Shown here: one piece after another, positions 44,708 through 53,099 of the stretch
Numbering within the stretch: the stretch's first letter is position 1
How the letters are laid out: the number at the start of each line of letters is the position of its first letter
The notes under the pieces: model-generated
Told to the model about the DNA's origin: nothing
Seen by the model: the letters and a program-made list of their open reading frames with translations, nothing else
Database searches by the model: none
Assembly (NCBI RefSeq): GCF_004340685.1
Contig: NZ_SLUN01000027.1
Location: 1 to 64,000, forward strand
DNA length: 64,000 nt
Reading direction: 5' to 3'
From: Hydrogenispora ethanolica
Lineage (GTDB): Bacteria > Bacillota > UBA4882 > UBA8346
Position numbers and translations under genes: made by a program

Positions 44708-45646
44708 TCAAGATTTCTCGCGGACGCCCAATTCCACCAGTTCAACCAGCAAGCGGAAATTTCCATTGGTCGCGGTGGGTTTCACAAGTTTTAACACATA
44801 CTTATTGTCCTTTTTAGCGTCGTAGGAGTCGGTTAAACGGATGGTCTGGTTAAATTGGAAGAAATTCTCGTGATAATTGCAGTATACCCGGTCGTCTTCG
44901 GTAAATTGGCCATCCAGATTCCAATCGAATATGTAAAAACCGATCTTTTTGGTCCCGGCCATCTTTTCGGCGTATAAACACTGGCGCGCTCCGATACAGA
45001 TCTGGGATTTGCCTTTCAGCGTGAGGCTGTCATACTCATAATAACCGCGATCGTCCAGGACAAAATTGCCCTTTTTATCCGTTTCCCGGTCGGCGACGGA
45101 ATTAACCTCGTAGGTGCTGCTCACGATATAGTCGCACCCGGTGTCCGCGTCAAAAAAAGTGATCTTAAACTCTCCGCTGCGGGAAAGATAATGGCGTTCC
45201 TGGTCGTTCCCGTTATCCAGCCGGTTGTTCCAGTCGTCTCCCGTGTCGGATTGCTTCATCACGAAGAACTTCACCCGGCGATGCGTGTTATAATTGTAAA
45301 GCTGGGTCTGAAAGCCCGGGAAATCATTGGACTCGATATAATGAAAATTGGCAAAAGGGGAAAAGCCTCCTTGAAATCGGCTGACAAAGAGGTAATCGGT
45401 CTTTCCGATGCGCAATGTTTGATCCAGCGCTAGATCGCTGCGAATTTCATACAGCCGGCTGCTGGGAGAGATATTATAGCGGGTGGGATCGGTTTGGGCG
45501 ATAATCCGATACCCCCAACCGGCATTGGACATTGCCAACGGTATCTCGCCGGAGAGATCCACCACCCCCAGCTCATCAGTACACCCCGCCATCAACAGTG
45601 AAAAGCCAACGATGAACAGTAAAAGCCAACCCCAATGTTTGCGCAT
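44708..45646 (-). CDS. Putative lipoprotein, unknown function
   Basis: This 312-aa protein begins at ATG 45646 after GGGGG. The signal peptide (MRKHWGWLLLFIVGFSLLMAGC) ends in a lipobox, so it is probably membrane anchored. It then shows a beta-rich, aspartate-rich body, with DWNNRLDNGNDQE, FFDADTGCDYIV and FDWNLDGQFTEDDRVY, patterns reminiscent of calcium-binding loops, and no recognised enzyme motifs. Further in-frame sequence upstream lacks a ribosome site. Function is unknown. Confidence 0.75.
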   Translation of the reverse strand: MRKHWGWLLLFIVGFSLLMAGCTDELGVVDLSGEIPLAMSNAGWGYRIIAQTDPTRYNISPSSRLYEIRSDLALDQTLRIGKTDYLFVSRFQGGFSPFANFHYIESNDFPGFQTQLYNYNTHRRVKFFVMKQSDTGDDWNNRLDNGNDQERHYLSRSGEFKITFFDADTGCDYIVSSTYEVNSVADRETDKKGNFVLDDRGYYEYDSLTLKGKSQICIGARQCLYAEKMAGTKKIGFYIFDWNLDGQFTEDDRVYCNYHENFFQFNQTIRLTDSYDAKKDNKYVLKLVKPTATNGNFRLLVELVELGVREKS

Positions 45647-46149
45647 GAACGCAACCCCCTTCGAAAGTTCTGTAAGTACTGGAATGACGAAGTCTGACGA
45701 TGCTTTGTTCAACAGCAGGAATATTTATGAATGAAAATATGACCGATCCCAGCGATTGAATATTTTACCTTTTTTCATCGTATCATATCTTTCTCAAAAA
45801 AGCCACTGCTTGACGGAATGGAGCGGCTGATGTACGATATAGCCGACTCAAGCAACGAAAGCGGTCTGATTTTGGATGGCCTAAAAGCGTTGTGATAAAC
45901 CCTGTCCGAAGGCCAGGGTGAACACAAAAGCTCAGAGAAGCAAGGGATAAAGTCGTTTTTAATTCCTTTTGCAAGCTGATTCCCATTTCGAAAGACTTTA
46001 TCACATGGCTTCTAATAAGTTTCCGGAGACCTTCGAGACCGACGCGGCGATTCAGGAGGCCATCCGCATGGCGAAGACCAACTGAGAAACTGGCCGGCAA
46101 AGAGCTTGATTTCTCGATTTGCGAGATGATTGAAAAGAGGTTGAAATCA
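45647..46149. other. Gene-free spacer of about 500 bases
   Basis: Nothing I recognise as a gene. A long-range inverted pair, GATAAAGTC (about 45943) and GACTTTATC (about 45995), and a hairpin ACCCTG with CAGGGT near 45900 suggest decayed or structured DNA. Parts read like scrambled coding sequence but match no family. Confidence 0.35.
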
Positions 46150-46815
46150 TTGGAATTCACGCCGATACCCCGGGTGAAGATTTGCTGCATTAGCACTGTG
46201 GAAGAAGCGAGGTTGGCCGTCAAATACGGCGCCGCCGCCGTCGGTCTGGTGGGGCCGATGCCGAGCGGCCCCGGCATCATCCCCGATGAACGGATCCGGG
46301 AGATTGCGGCGGCGGTTCCGCCGCCCGTCGCCACCTTTCTGTTGACCAGCGAAGTGGAACCAGTCCGCATCATCGAGCACTACCGGAGAACCCGGACCAA
46401 CACCATCCAGTTGGTCGACAGGCTCGCTCCCGGCGCGCATCAAGCGATTCGGGCCGAATTGCCTGGCGTGAAGCTGGTACAGGTGATCCACGTCCAGGAC
46501 GAGGGGGCGATCGCCGAGGCTTTGGAAGCGGCCGCTCATGTCGACGCGCTGCTTCTCGATTCGGGCAATCCGAATCTGGCCGTGAAAGAGCTGGGCGGCA
46601 CCGGCCGGATCCACAATTGGGAGATCAGCGCCGCGATCCGACGCCAGGTGGCGCTGCCCATCTTTCTGGCGGGCGGACTCACGCCTGAAAACGTAGGGCA
46701 GGCTATCGCGACGGTCGGCCCGTTCGGAGTCGATGTCTGCAGCGGAGTACGGAACCAGGGAAAGCTCGATCTGGGCCGGTTGAAGCGTTTCTTTGCGGCT
46801 GTGCGCTCGGAATAA
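46150..46815 (+). CDS. Phosphoribosylanthranilate isomerase (TrpF) family, stand-alone
   Basis: This 221-aa (beta/alpha)8 protein opens RVKICCIST, in place of the KICGLT of TrpF. The cysteine that acts as base is kept, and so is the aspartate in ALLLDSGNPNLAVKELGGTGRIHNW. Phosphate-binding FLAGGLTPENV and GVDVCSGV are present. The GFVF-SPR segment, however, reads GLVGPMPSGPGIIP. It is not with other trp genes. I choose the TTG at 46150, nine bases after GAGG; an ATG at 46126 is also possible. It is either a second TrpF or an enzyme with shifted specificity. Confidence 0.8.
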   Translation: MEFTPIPRVKICCISTVEEARLAVKYGAAAVGLVGPMPSGPGIIPDERIREIAAAVPPPVATFLLTSEVEPVRIIEHYRRTRTNTIQLVDRLAPGAHQAIRAELPGVKLVQVIHVQDEGAIAEALEAAAHVDALLLDSGNPNLAVKELGGTGRIHNWEISAAIRRQVALPIFLAGGLTPENVGQAIATVGPFGVDVCSGVRNQGKLDLGRLKRFFAAVRSE

Positions 46816-47344
46816 ATTGCCCCCCCACGGGTTGTTGGCCGCCCAATCTTTTTCGCCGGCGTTCATGCCGCCCTTTTTCGCGCGTTTGATGCCAATCCTT
46901 TTCATTTCATGAATTGAAGAGGTTTATTCCCCGAATGGTTATTGAAAAACCATTCTTTGGCGTCTTGCCGGCAAAGGGAGCTGACAATGGTAGGGTTATT
47001 GCAATTGAAAATTGTCGGGATTATCTTGAAAACTGTCCCTGGCTTTGGGGCGTATCACCCAGTAAAATGGTATTAAAATTTGCTCGCGAAACATCTTCCA
47101 TGATGTGGCTGCGATTTGAACGCTGGAAGCGTCTCATCGACCGGGGGCCCTTCAGAAGTATTCCAAAATATTTTGTGAAAATGAGAACTTGTCGAAGCCG
47201 GAAGGAACTCAAAAGGACGATCGCGAATTTGCTTGTATTCACGAAACGGTAGAGACTTTGAACCGGCATTCTCGCCAATCGATTGGGGGCGGCATCGAGA
47301 GATAGAGGTCAAAGACCCATAAATCATAAACAGGAGGTAGTGGA
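46816..47344. other. Gene-free spacer before gnd
   Basis: A 112-codon open frame (46914-47252) starts at TTG without a ribosome site, has no recognisable family, and shows no codon pattern like its neighbours, so I do not call it. A hairpin with arms GAATGGTT and AACCATTC (about 46933-46955) may terminate the TrpF-like gene. Confidence 0.4.
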
Positions 47345-48796
47345 ATGAGTAAAGCGGACATCGGTTTGATTGGCTTGGCGGTCATGGGCGAAAATCTGGT
47401 GATGAACATGGAGAGCAAGGGATTCACCGTTGCCGTGTATAACCGCAGCACCGAAAAGGTGACCCACTTCGTAGAGGGCCGGGCTCAGGGCAAGAAGATC
47501 ATCGGCGCTTATTCGATCGAAGAACTGATTCAGAATTTGAAGACCCCGCGCAAGGTAATGCTGATGGTCAAGGCGGGACGGCCGGTCGATGACTTCATTG
47601 AGCTGCTCATTCCCCATCTGGAACCAGGCGACATCATCATCGACGGCGGCAACTCCCATTTCCCGGACACGACCCGCCGCACCCAGTATGTGGAGAGCAA
47701 GGGCTTGCTCTATATCGGCACCGGTGTCTCCGGCGGCGAAGAGGGCGCGTTGCTCGGGCCGAGCATGATGCCGGGCGGATCGCCGGCGGCCTGGCCGCAT
47801 GTGAAACCGATTTTCCAGGCCATCTGCGCCAAAGTCGCCGATGGCAGTCCCTGCTGCGATTGGGTCGGCGAGAACGGAGCCGGGCATTTCGTGAAGATGG
47901 TCCACAATGGCATCGAATACGGCGACATGCAGCTGATCTGCGAGGCCTACCAATTGATGCGCGACCTGCTCGGGATGTCTGCCGACGAGATGCACCAGGT
48001 TTTCAAGGAATGGAACCAGGGGGAGCTGGAGAGCTATCTGATCGAGATCACCCGCGACATCCTCGCCTACAAGGATACGGACGGGCAACCGATCGTCGAC
48101 AAGATCCTGGATACCGCCGGCCAGAAAGGCACCGGCAAATGGACCGGTATCGCCGCATTGGACGAAGGGGTACCGTTGACCCTGATCGGCGAGGCGGTCT
48201 TCGCCCGCTGCCTGTCGGCCATGAAAGAGGAACGGGTGGCAGCCTCGAAAGTACTCTCCGGGCCGCAGCCGACGTTCGACGGGGATAAGCAGGCATTGAT
48301 CGAGGACATTAAGAACGCCCTGTACGCTTCGAAGATCGTCTCCTACGCCCAGGGATACACGCTGATGCGGGCCGCCGCCGGGACCTACGGCTGGAACCTG
48401 AATTACGGCGGGATCGCTTTGATGTGGCGGGGCGGTTGCATCATTCGTTCGGTTTTCCTCGGCAAGATCAAAGAGGCCTTTGACCACAATCCGGGACTCA
48501 CCAATCTCCTGCTCGATCCGTTCTTCAAAGAGAAGGTCGAGGGAGCCCAGGCCGGCTGGAGAAGGGTCTGCGCCGCCGCGCTGACCAACGGGATCCCGAT
48601 CCCCGCCTTCACCACCGCGCTCTGCTATTTCGACGGTTTCCGGACCGCAAAGCTTCCGGCCAACCTCCTTCAGGCGCAGCGGGATTACTTCGGCGCTCAT
48701 ACCTACGAGCGGGTCGACCAACCGCGCGGCCAGTTCTTCCACACCAATTGGACCGGCAAGGGCGGAACCACCTCGGCCTCCACGTATGTGGTCTGA
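47345..48796 (+). CDS. gnd: 6-phosphogluconate dehydrogenase, decarboxylating
   Basis: This 483-aa enzyme converts 6-phosphogluconate to ribulose 5-phosphate with NAD(P)H and CO2. The dinucleotide fold is DIGLIGLAVMGENLVMNM; ISGGxNSHF appears as IDGGNSHFPDTTRR; the active site is GTGVSGGEEGALLGPSMMPGG and GAGHFVKMVHNGIEYGDMQL; a C-terminal tail YFGAHTYERVDQPRGQFFHTNW completes it. The long form (over 460 aa) is typical of the classic enzyme. GAGGTAGTGGA precedes the ATG. No other pentose phosphate gene is adjacent. Confidence 0.96.
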   Translation: MSKADIGLIGLAVMGENLVMNMESKGFTVAVYNRSTEKVTHFVEGRAQGKKIIGAYSIEELIQNLKTPRKVMLMVKAGRPVDDFIELLIPHLEPGDIIIDGGNSHFPDTTRRTQYVESKGLLYIGTGVSGGEEGALLGPSMMPGGSPAAWPHVKPIFQAICAKVADGSPCCDWVGENGAGHFVKMVHNGIEYGDMQLICEAYQLMRDLLGMSADEMHQVFKEWNQGELESYLIEITRDILAYKDTDGQPIVDKILDTAGQKGTGKWTGIAALDEGVPLTLIGEAVFARCLSAMKEERVAASKVLSGPQPTFDGDKQALIEDIKNALYASKIVSYAQGYTLMRAAAGTYGWNLNYGGIALMWRGGCIIRSVFLGKIKEAFDHNPGLTNLLLDPFFKEKVEGAQAGWRRVCAAALTNGIPIPAFTTALCYFDGFRTAKLPANLLQAQRDYFGAHTYERVDQPRGQFFHTNWTGKGGTTSASTYVV

Positions 48797-48817
48797 TTTA
48801 GCATAGATCTCAGAGGT

Positions 48818-48866
48818 GACTAAAAAGGGCTGCCCCCAAACGAACGAAGGGGCGGCCCTTTTTAGT
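48818..48866. terminator. Bidirectional terminator between gnd and ohr
   Basis: ACTAAAAAGGGCTGCCCC pairs with GGGGCGGCCCTTTTTAGT around an 11-base loop. The flanking A-run and T-run let it stop transcription in both directions, which suits the convergent genes gnd and ohr. Confidence 0.88.
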
Positions 48867-48921
48867 CCCGATAAAACCGAAGCCGAAGTGATAATCCAGC
48901 GGATGGCTAAAGGTCGCCCAG

Positions 48922-49344
48922 TTATTCCGTCCGGGCTGCCAGCGTGACTTCGACATTGCCCCGTATCGCGTTGGAATAAGGGCAGACTTGATGGGCTTCC
49001 TGAACCATGCTTTCGGCGGTGGCCTGGTCGACTCCGGAAAGGGTGGCGGTTAGGGAGACGGCCAAGGAATAGCCGCCCGCTTGGTTCCGGCCGATGCCGA
49101 CCTCCGCCGTTACTGAGGTCGCTGGGACGTTTATTTTTTGGACCCGGGCCACATGAAGAATGGCGTTTTCAAAACAAGCCGCGTAGCCGGCGGCAAATAA
49201 CTGCTCGGGGTTGGCGCCGGCCTTTCCGGAACCGCCCATTTCCTTGGGGACTGCCAGCTCCAGATCGAGCGGGCTGTTTTCCACCCGGACCTTGCCGTCG
49301 CGGCCGCCGTGGGAGATGGCTTTGGCTTGATAAAGGATTTTCAT
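48922..49344 (-). CDS. Organic hydroperoxide resistance protein, Ohr/OsmC family
   Basis: This 140-aa peroxidase reduces organic hydroperoxides. The two redox cysteines are in GYAACFENAI (about 53) and AHQVCPYSNA (about 117), and the N-terminal arginine-bearing GGRDGKVRVEN is typical of Ohr. GGAGGG lies just before the chosen start MKILYQAKA. The longer open frame upstream would begin without a site. It is probably controlled through the palindrome at 49373-49392. Confidence 0.93.
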   Translation of the reverse strand: MKILYQAKAISHGGRDGKVRVENSPLDLELAVPKEMGGSGKAGANPEQLFAAGYAACFENAILHVARVQKINVPATSVTAEVGIGRNQAGGYSLAVSLTATLSGVDQATAESMVQEAHQVCPYSNAIRGNVEVTLAARTE

Positions 49345-49372
49345 GATAATCCCTCCAAAAAATATCATTTAA

Positions 49373-49392
49373 TTAACTATATTATAGTTTAA
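49373..49392 (-). promoter_or_regulatory. Candidate OhrR/PerR-type operator over the ohr promoter
   Basis: Arms AACTAT (49375-49380) and ATAGTT (49384-49389), extended to TTAACTAT and ATAGTTTAA with one slip, overlap a TATAAT-like -10 on the minus strand. Overlap with the -10 suggests repression by a peroxide sensor. Neighbouring AATGATAATGAT resembles a Fur/PerR half-site. No regulator gene is present nearby. Confidence 0.5.
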
Positions 49393-49399
49393 CATCATT

Positions 49400-49650
49400 A
49401 TCATTTTGGAGTCAATAGATTCAGCCGATCGATCCCAGTTCTTTCTGTACCAGTCATCAAGGCGAAGATGTTTTCGGATTCATGCCATGGTTCTGAACGG
49501 AGAAACCACCTCGCCCGCTTGCGGCCCGATACCGGGAAGGACGGCTGATCCAGATCAAGCTGACGGTAAATGTGCCGAGGCTTTTCGAGGGGTTCCATTG
49601 CGGACTTGAGAAACCGGGATTTTTGGTTTGGCGAAGGAGGGCGGCATCGA
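49400..49650. other. Gene-free spacer upstream of the fifth array
   Basis: No protein gene was recognised. The DNA is fairly GC-rich and leads into the 21-base repeat region. Confidence 0.35.
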
Positions 49651-49850
49651 CCCCGTCCGGGGCGCCGGTCGCCCCGGTTCGCTTATTCATCATGGTGTTC
49701 CGGGCAGTTGTAGCCTCAAGCGGGGCAGCCGTTGCCCCGCTTGAGGCAATACTCGAAATAAGGAGGGCAAAAAATGCCCTTTCAGGGGCTAGGCCCCGCT
49801 CAATTCAGGCAACACTTGCCCCGGATCGAGGATTCCCGGCGGCAAAGATG
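49650..49850. repeat. Degenerate 21-bp array of GGCA...TGCC hairpin units
   Basis: Nine consecutive 21-base steps can be laid out, each starting near GGC. The best units read GGCAGCCGTTGCCCCGCTTG, GGCAATACTCGAAATAAGG, GGCAAAAAATGCCCTTTCAG and GGCAACACTTGCCCCGGATC. Several units contain their own small palindrome, GGCA with TGCC, so single units could fold. Identity between units is low, and the period and the GGC starts are what repeat. The array lies at the 3' end of the aspartate-semialdehyde dehydrogenase gene. Confidence 0.62.
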
Positions 49851-49861
49851 CTGCGGCCCCA

Positions 49862-50950
49862 TCACGCTTTGGCGGAGAGATATCCCTCGGCCCGGAGCAG
49901 TTCCGCGATGAGCACCGCCCCGCCGGCGGCGCCCCGGAGCGTGTTGTGGGAGAGCGCCACAAATTTGTAGTCGAACAGTGTATCCTGGCGCAGCCGGCCG
50001 ACGGTTATACCCATGCCGTTCTCAAAGTCCCGGTCCAGCCGGGTCTGGGGCCGGTCCTCCTCGTCAAAATAGTGGATGAAGCGGCGCGGCGCCGAGGGGA
50101 GGCCCAAAGCTTGCGGCCGGCCCTGGAAGCTCCGCCAGCGCTCCAGGATGGTTTCCCGGTCCGGCTTTTTGGCGAAGCTGACGAAGACGGTCGCCAGGTG
50201 GCCGTCGGTCACCGGCACCCGGATGCACTGGGTAGTGATTACCGGCGCAGTGGCGTAGGCGATCTGCCCGTCAGCCACCGCGCCCCAGATCTTTAACGGT
50301 TCGATCTCGCTCTTTTCTTCCTCGCCTGGGATAAAAGGAATCACGTTGTCCACCATTTCCGGCCAGTCGGCAAAGGTTTTGCCCGCACCGGAAATCGCTT
50401 GATAGGTACTGGCCACCACCCGGGCCGGCTGGAGCTCGCGCAAAGCGTGGAGCGGCGGCACGAAGCTCTGAATGGAGCAGTTGGGCTTGACGGCGATGAA
50501 GCCGTTTTTGGTTCCCAGCCGCTTCTTTTGCCAGTCAATCAGCGCCAGATGTTCCGGGTTGATCTCCGGGATCAGCATCGGCACATCGGGGGTCAGCCGG
50601 TGCGCCGAATTGCAGGAGATTACCGGGGTTTCGGCCTTGGCGAATGCTTCCTCCATTTGCCCGGTCGCTGCTTTGGGCAGCGACACGGCACAGAAGACGA
50701 GATCGACCATCTCGGCCAGCTGGCTGACGCGCTCGGCATTTTGGACAGTGAGCCCGGCCAGCCGTTCGGGGAGGGGCTGGCTCATTTTCCAGCGGTCCCG
50801 TACCGCCTCGGCATAGCTTTTCCCGGCCGAACCCGGGCTTGCGGCAACCATGGTCACTTCGAACCACGGGTGGTCCTGCAACAGCGTCATCAGCCGCTGG
50901 CCGACCATTCCGGTTCCGCCCACCAGACCGACCTTTAATTTGCGCTCCAT
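49862..50950 (-). CDS. asd: Aspartate-semialdehyde dehydrogenase
   Basis: This 362-aa enzyme makes aspartate semialdehyde, the branch point to lysine, threonine and methionine. The NADP fold opens LKVGLVGGTGMVGQRLMTLL; the active cysteine is in AVKPNCSIQSFVPPLHAL; the phosphate arginine in CIRVPVTDGHLATVFV; the closing HNTLRGAAGGAVLIAE is family typical. The residue patterns are closer to the archaeal/fungal subfamily than to the common bacterial one. It supplies homoserine for the MetY route encoded elsewhere in the window, a link by pathway only. Confidence 0.95.
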   Translation of the reverse strand: MERKLKVGLVGGTGMVGQRLMTLLQDHPWFEVTMVAASPGSAGKSYAEAVRDRWKMSQPLPERLAGLTVQNAERVSQLAEMVDLVFCAVSLPKAATGQMEEAFAKAETPVISCNSAHRLTPDVPMLIPEINPEHLALIDWQKKRLGTKNGFIAVKPNCSIQSFVPPLHALRELQPARVVASTYQAISGAGKTFADWPEMVDNVIPFIPGEEEKSEIEPLKIWGAVADGQIAYATAPVITTQCIRVPVTDGHLATVFVSFAKKPDRETILERWRSFQGRPQALGLPSAPRRFIHYFDEEDRPQTRLDRDFENGMGITVGRLRQDTLFDYKFVALSHNTLRGAAGGAVLIAELLRAEGYLSAKA

Positions 50951-50985
50951 TTGACATTCCTCCGGTTTCTTATTTTAAAATGAGA

Positions 50986-51933
50986 TCACGGGTTTACGAT
51001 TTCCCGGTTATCCCCTGGACCGCCGCCAGGGACTCCGGCCGGTTTGGTTCGCTTCCGGCCGCCGTTTTGATTGGCGAGCATTACGCCGCCGATGGCCAAG
51101 AGGCCGCCGACGCCGGTGATGATCTTCGGCATTTCCCGCAACCAGACCAGCCCGATGATCGCGGTAAGCGGCGGAATCAGAAATAGAAAGGAAGCGGCCT
51201 TGGCGGCCGGCAGTTTTGACAGAACGAATGACCAGCTGAAATAGGCGATCGCTCCCGGAAAAACACCAAGGTAGATCACTGCCAAACTGGAAGCGGCCGG
51301 CGCTTGCATCATGCTGCCGAACAACGGCTTGATGAACGGCAGGGGCAATAAAGTCCCGAACCAGATGGCGTAAGTGGTCACTTCCAGGCTATGATACTTT
51401 TTGAGCAGCGGTTTTTGAACTACGATATAGAAGCTTTGGAAGACTGCAGCGCAGAGAATCGCCAGAATTTCGCCGGAAAAAGCGAGGGTCGGACCTCCCT
51501 GGCAAGCAATCAAGCTGACGCCGGCGAAACTAACCAGCATTCCCAGCCATCCCAGCGGACGGACTTTCTCTTTTAGGAACAAGGCCGACCCGATCAGCGT
51601 GAAGAGCGGAGCGGTATTTACGATCAAACTGGCCGACGCTGCCGTTACAGAGCGTTCCCCATAATTCAACGCCATATTATAGCCGGCGATCCCCACCGTT
51701 CCCAATAGCGCCAACCGGCATAAATCGCGGGGTTCGGGAAAGCGGATCTTCCTGAGTCCGGCTACCGCCAGCAGACACAGCGAGGCGACCAGATAGCGGA
51801 AGAGCGCCAGCTGAAACGGATCATAGTCGCGCAGTCCCACCCGGATGCCCACGAAGGCCGAGGCCCATAAACTCAAGGTTATTGCGGCGGCAGCCCAGCG
51901 AGTGGCGGGATGGCCGGTAGTTTTGATAAACAT
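50986..51933 (-). CDS. EamA/DMT family transporter
   Basis: This 315-aa protein has ten membrane helices in two EamA repeats, with the internal motifs ALNYGERSVTAASASLIVNTAPLFT and LGVFPGAIAYFSWSFVLSKLPAAKAASFLFLIPPLTAIIG. The C-terminus is basic (NGGRKRTKPAGVPGG). Members export amino acids or metabolites, and the divergent LysR gene 150 bases upstream fits an efflux pair. Substrate unknown. Confidence 0.9.
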   Translation of the reverse strand: MFIKTTGHPATRWAAAAITLSLWASAFVGIRVGLRDYDPFQLALFRYLVASLCLLAVAGLRKIRFPEPRDLCRLALLGTVGIAGYNMALNYGERSVTAASASLIVNTAPLFTLIGSALFLKEKVRPLGWLGMLVSFAGVSLIACQGGPTLAFSGEILAILCAAVFQSFYIVVQKPLLKKYHSLEVTTYAIWFGTLLPLPFIKPLFGSMMQAPAASSLAVIYLGVFPGAIAYFSWSFVLSKLPAAKAASFLFLIPPLTAIIGLVWLREMPKIITGVGGLLAIGGVMLANQNGGRKRTKPAGVPGGGPGDNREIVNP

Positions 51934-52082
51934 ATTGGTTCACCTCGGATTGGATGGAATGGAAGCTCGTTGAAAAACAGCTATATTTTATATAGCGACC
52001 ATGATATCATGAAATTAGGAATTGGTAAAATTGATAGTTTCGAAAGGTTCATTCGATAAACTTGATGGAATGAGGTCCCGGC

Positions 52083-53051
52083 ATGGAATTGAAGCAATTG
52101 CAGACCTTTGTCACCATCGCCCGGCGCGGCAGCTTTACCCAGGCCGCGCAGGAACTGGGTTATGCGCAATCGACCATTACCACCCAGATCCAACTGTTCG
52201 AACAGGAGCTGGGCACCAGACTCTTTGAACGCCTGGGACGTAGCGTGGCGCTCACCCCCGCCGGAGCCAAGCTTTTGGAGTATGCCCGGCCGATCCTGCG
52301 TCTTTGCGCGGAAGCGCAGCGAGCGGTGGCCGTCGGCGAAAACATGCGCGGAATCCTGACCATCGGGGCGGTTGAGTCCCTGTGCGTGGTGCGGCTGCCG
52401 GAGCTGGTCAGGGAATACCGGCGACGTTACCCGGAAGTGGAGATTGCGCTCAAGATCGCCAACTGCGCCGATTTTCGCGAACTCCTAGGGGAAAACCAGA
52501 TCGACGTGGCCTTCTTTTTGGACCAAGCGATCGCCGCGCCGGATCTGGTGACTGCTTTGCAGGTCCCGGAGCCGCTGACCTTCTTGGCGATGCCCGGACA
52601 TCCGCTGATTAGCCGGGCGCCGATCGGTCCGGCGGATCTGGCCGGAGCGTCTTTGATCCTGACCGAGGCCGGATGCAGCTATCGGAGAGCTTTGGAATCC
52701 ACGCTGGCCGGGGCCGGCGTGAAACCGCACTCGGTGTTAGAAACGGGCAGCCTCCAAGCAATCAAACAGTTTACCATGGATGGGATGGGCATTACCTTGC
52801 TGCCGCGGATTGCGGCCACCGCAGAACTGGCTGACGGCCGCCTGGTCAAACTGGACTGGATAGGGCCGGAGTTCGCCATGTTGACTCAGTTGGTCTATCA
52901 CAAGGATAAATGGCTTTCTCCGCCGCTCCGCGCATTTATCGCTTTGGCTCAAGCACGGATGGGGCGGGACAATGGGGCGGTTGCCCGGCGGAAGGCCGGT
53001 GAAATGGCGGGAGAAATTGGGGATTCGGAATCATTCGCTTCGCTTTCGTAG
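52083..53051 (+). CDS. LysR family transcriptional regulator
   Basis: This 322-aa protein has the LysR helix-turn-helix (MELKQLQTFVTIARRGSFTQAAQELGYAQSTITTQIQLFEQELG, with the recognition helix in QSTITTQI) and a type 2 periplasmic-like effector domain (about 90-300). It is divergent from the DMT transporter gene, so it most likely controls that gene. A C-terminal tail of about 25 residues (ARRKAGEMAGEIGDSESFASLS) extends the family length. The inducer is unknown. Confidence 0.93.
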   Translation: MELKQLQTFVTIARRGSFTQAAQELGYAQSTITTQIQLFEQELGTRLFERLGRSVALTPAGAKLLEYARPILRLCAEAQRAVAVGENMRGILTIGAVESLCVVRLPELVREYRRRYPEVEIALKIANCADFRELLGENQIDVAFFLDQAIAAPDLVTALQVPEPLTFLAMPGHPLISRAPIGPADLAGASLILTEAGCSYRRALESTLAGAGVKPHSVLETGSLQAIKQFTMDGMGITLLPRIAATAELADGRLVKLDWIGPEFAMLTQLVYHKDKWLSPPLRAFIALAQARMGRDNGAVARRKAGEMAGEIGDSESFASLS

Positions 53052-53099
53052 TATAATGGGAATAAAGGCGATGAGCCTTGGCGCGCGAGGTGATGAGGG

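Noticed and set aside
45783-46373. 196-aa minus-strand ORF across the spacer and TrpF-like gene
   Set aside because: Half of it is antisense to the TrpF-like gene; the rest has no domain.
46914-47252. 112-aa ORF before gnd
   Set aside because: TTG start without ribosome site, no recognised domain, unlike its neighbours.
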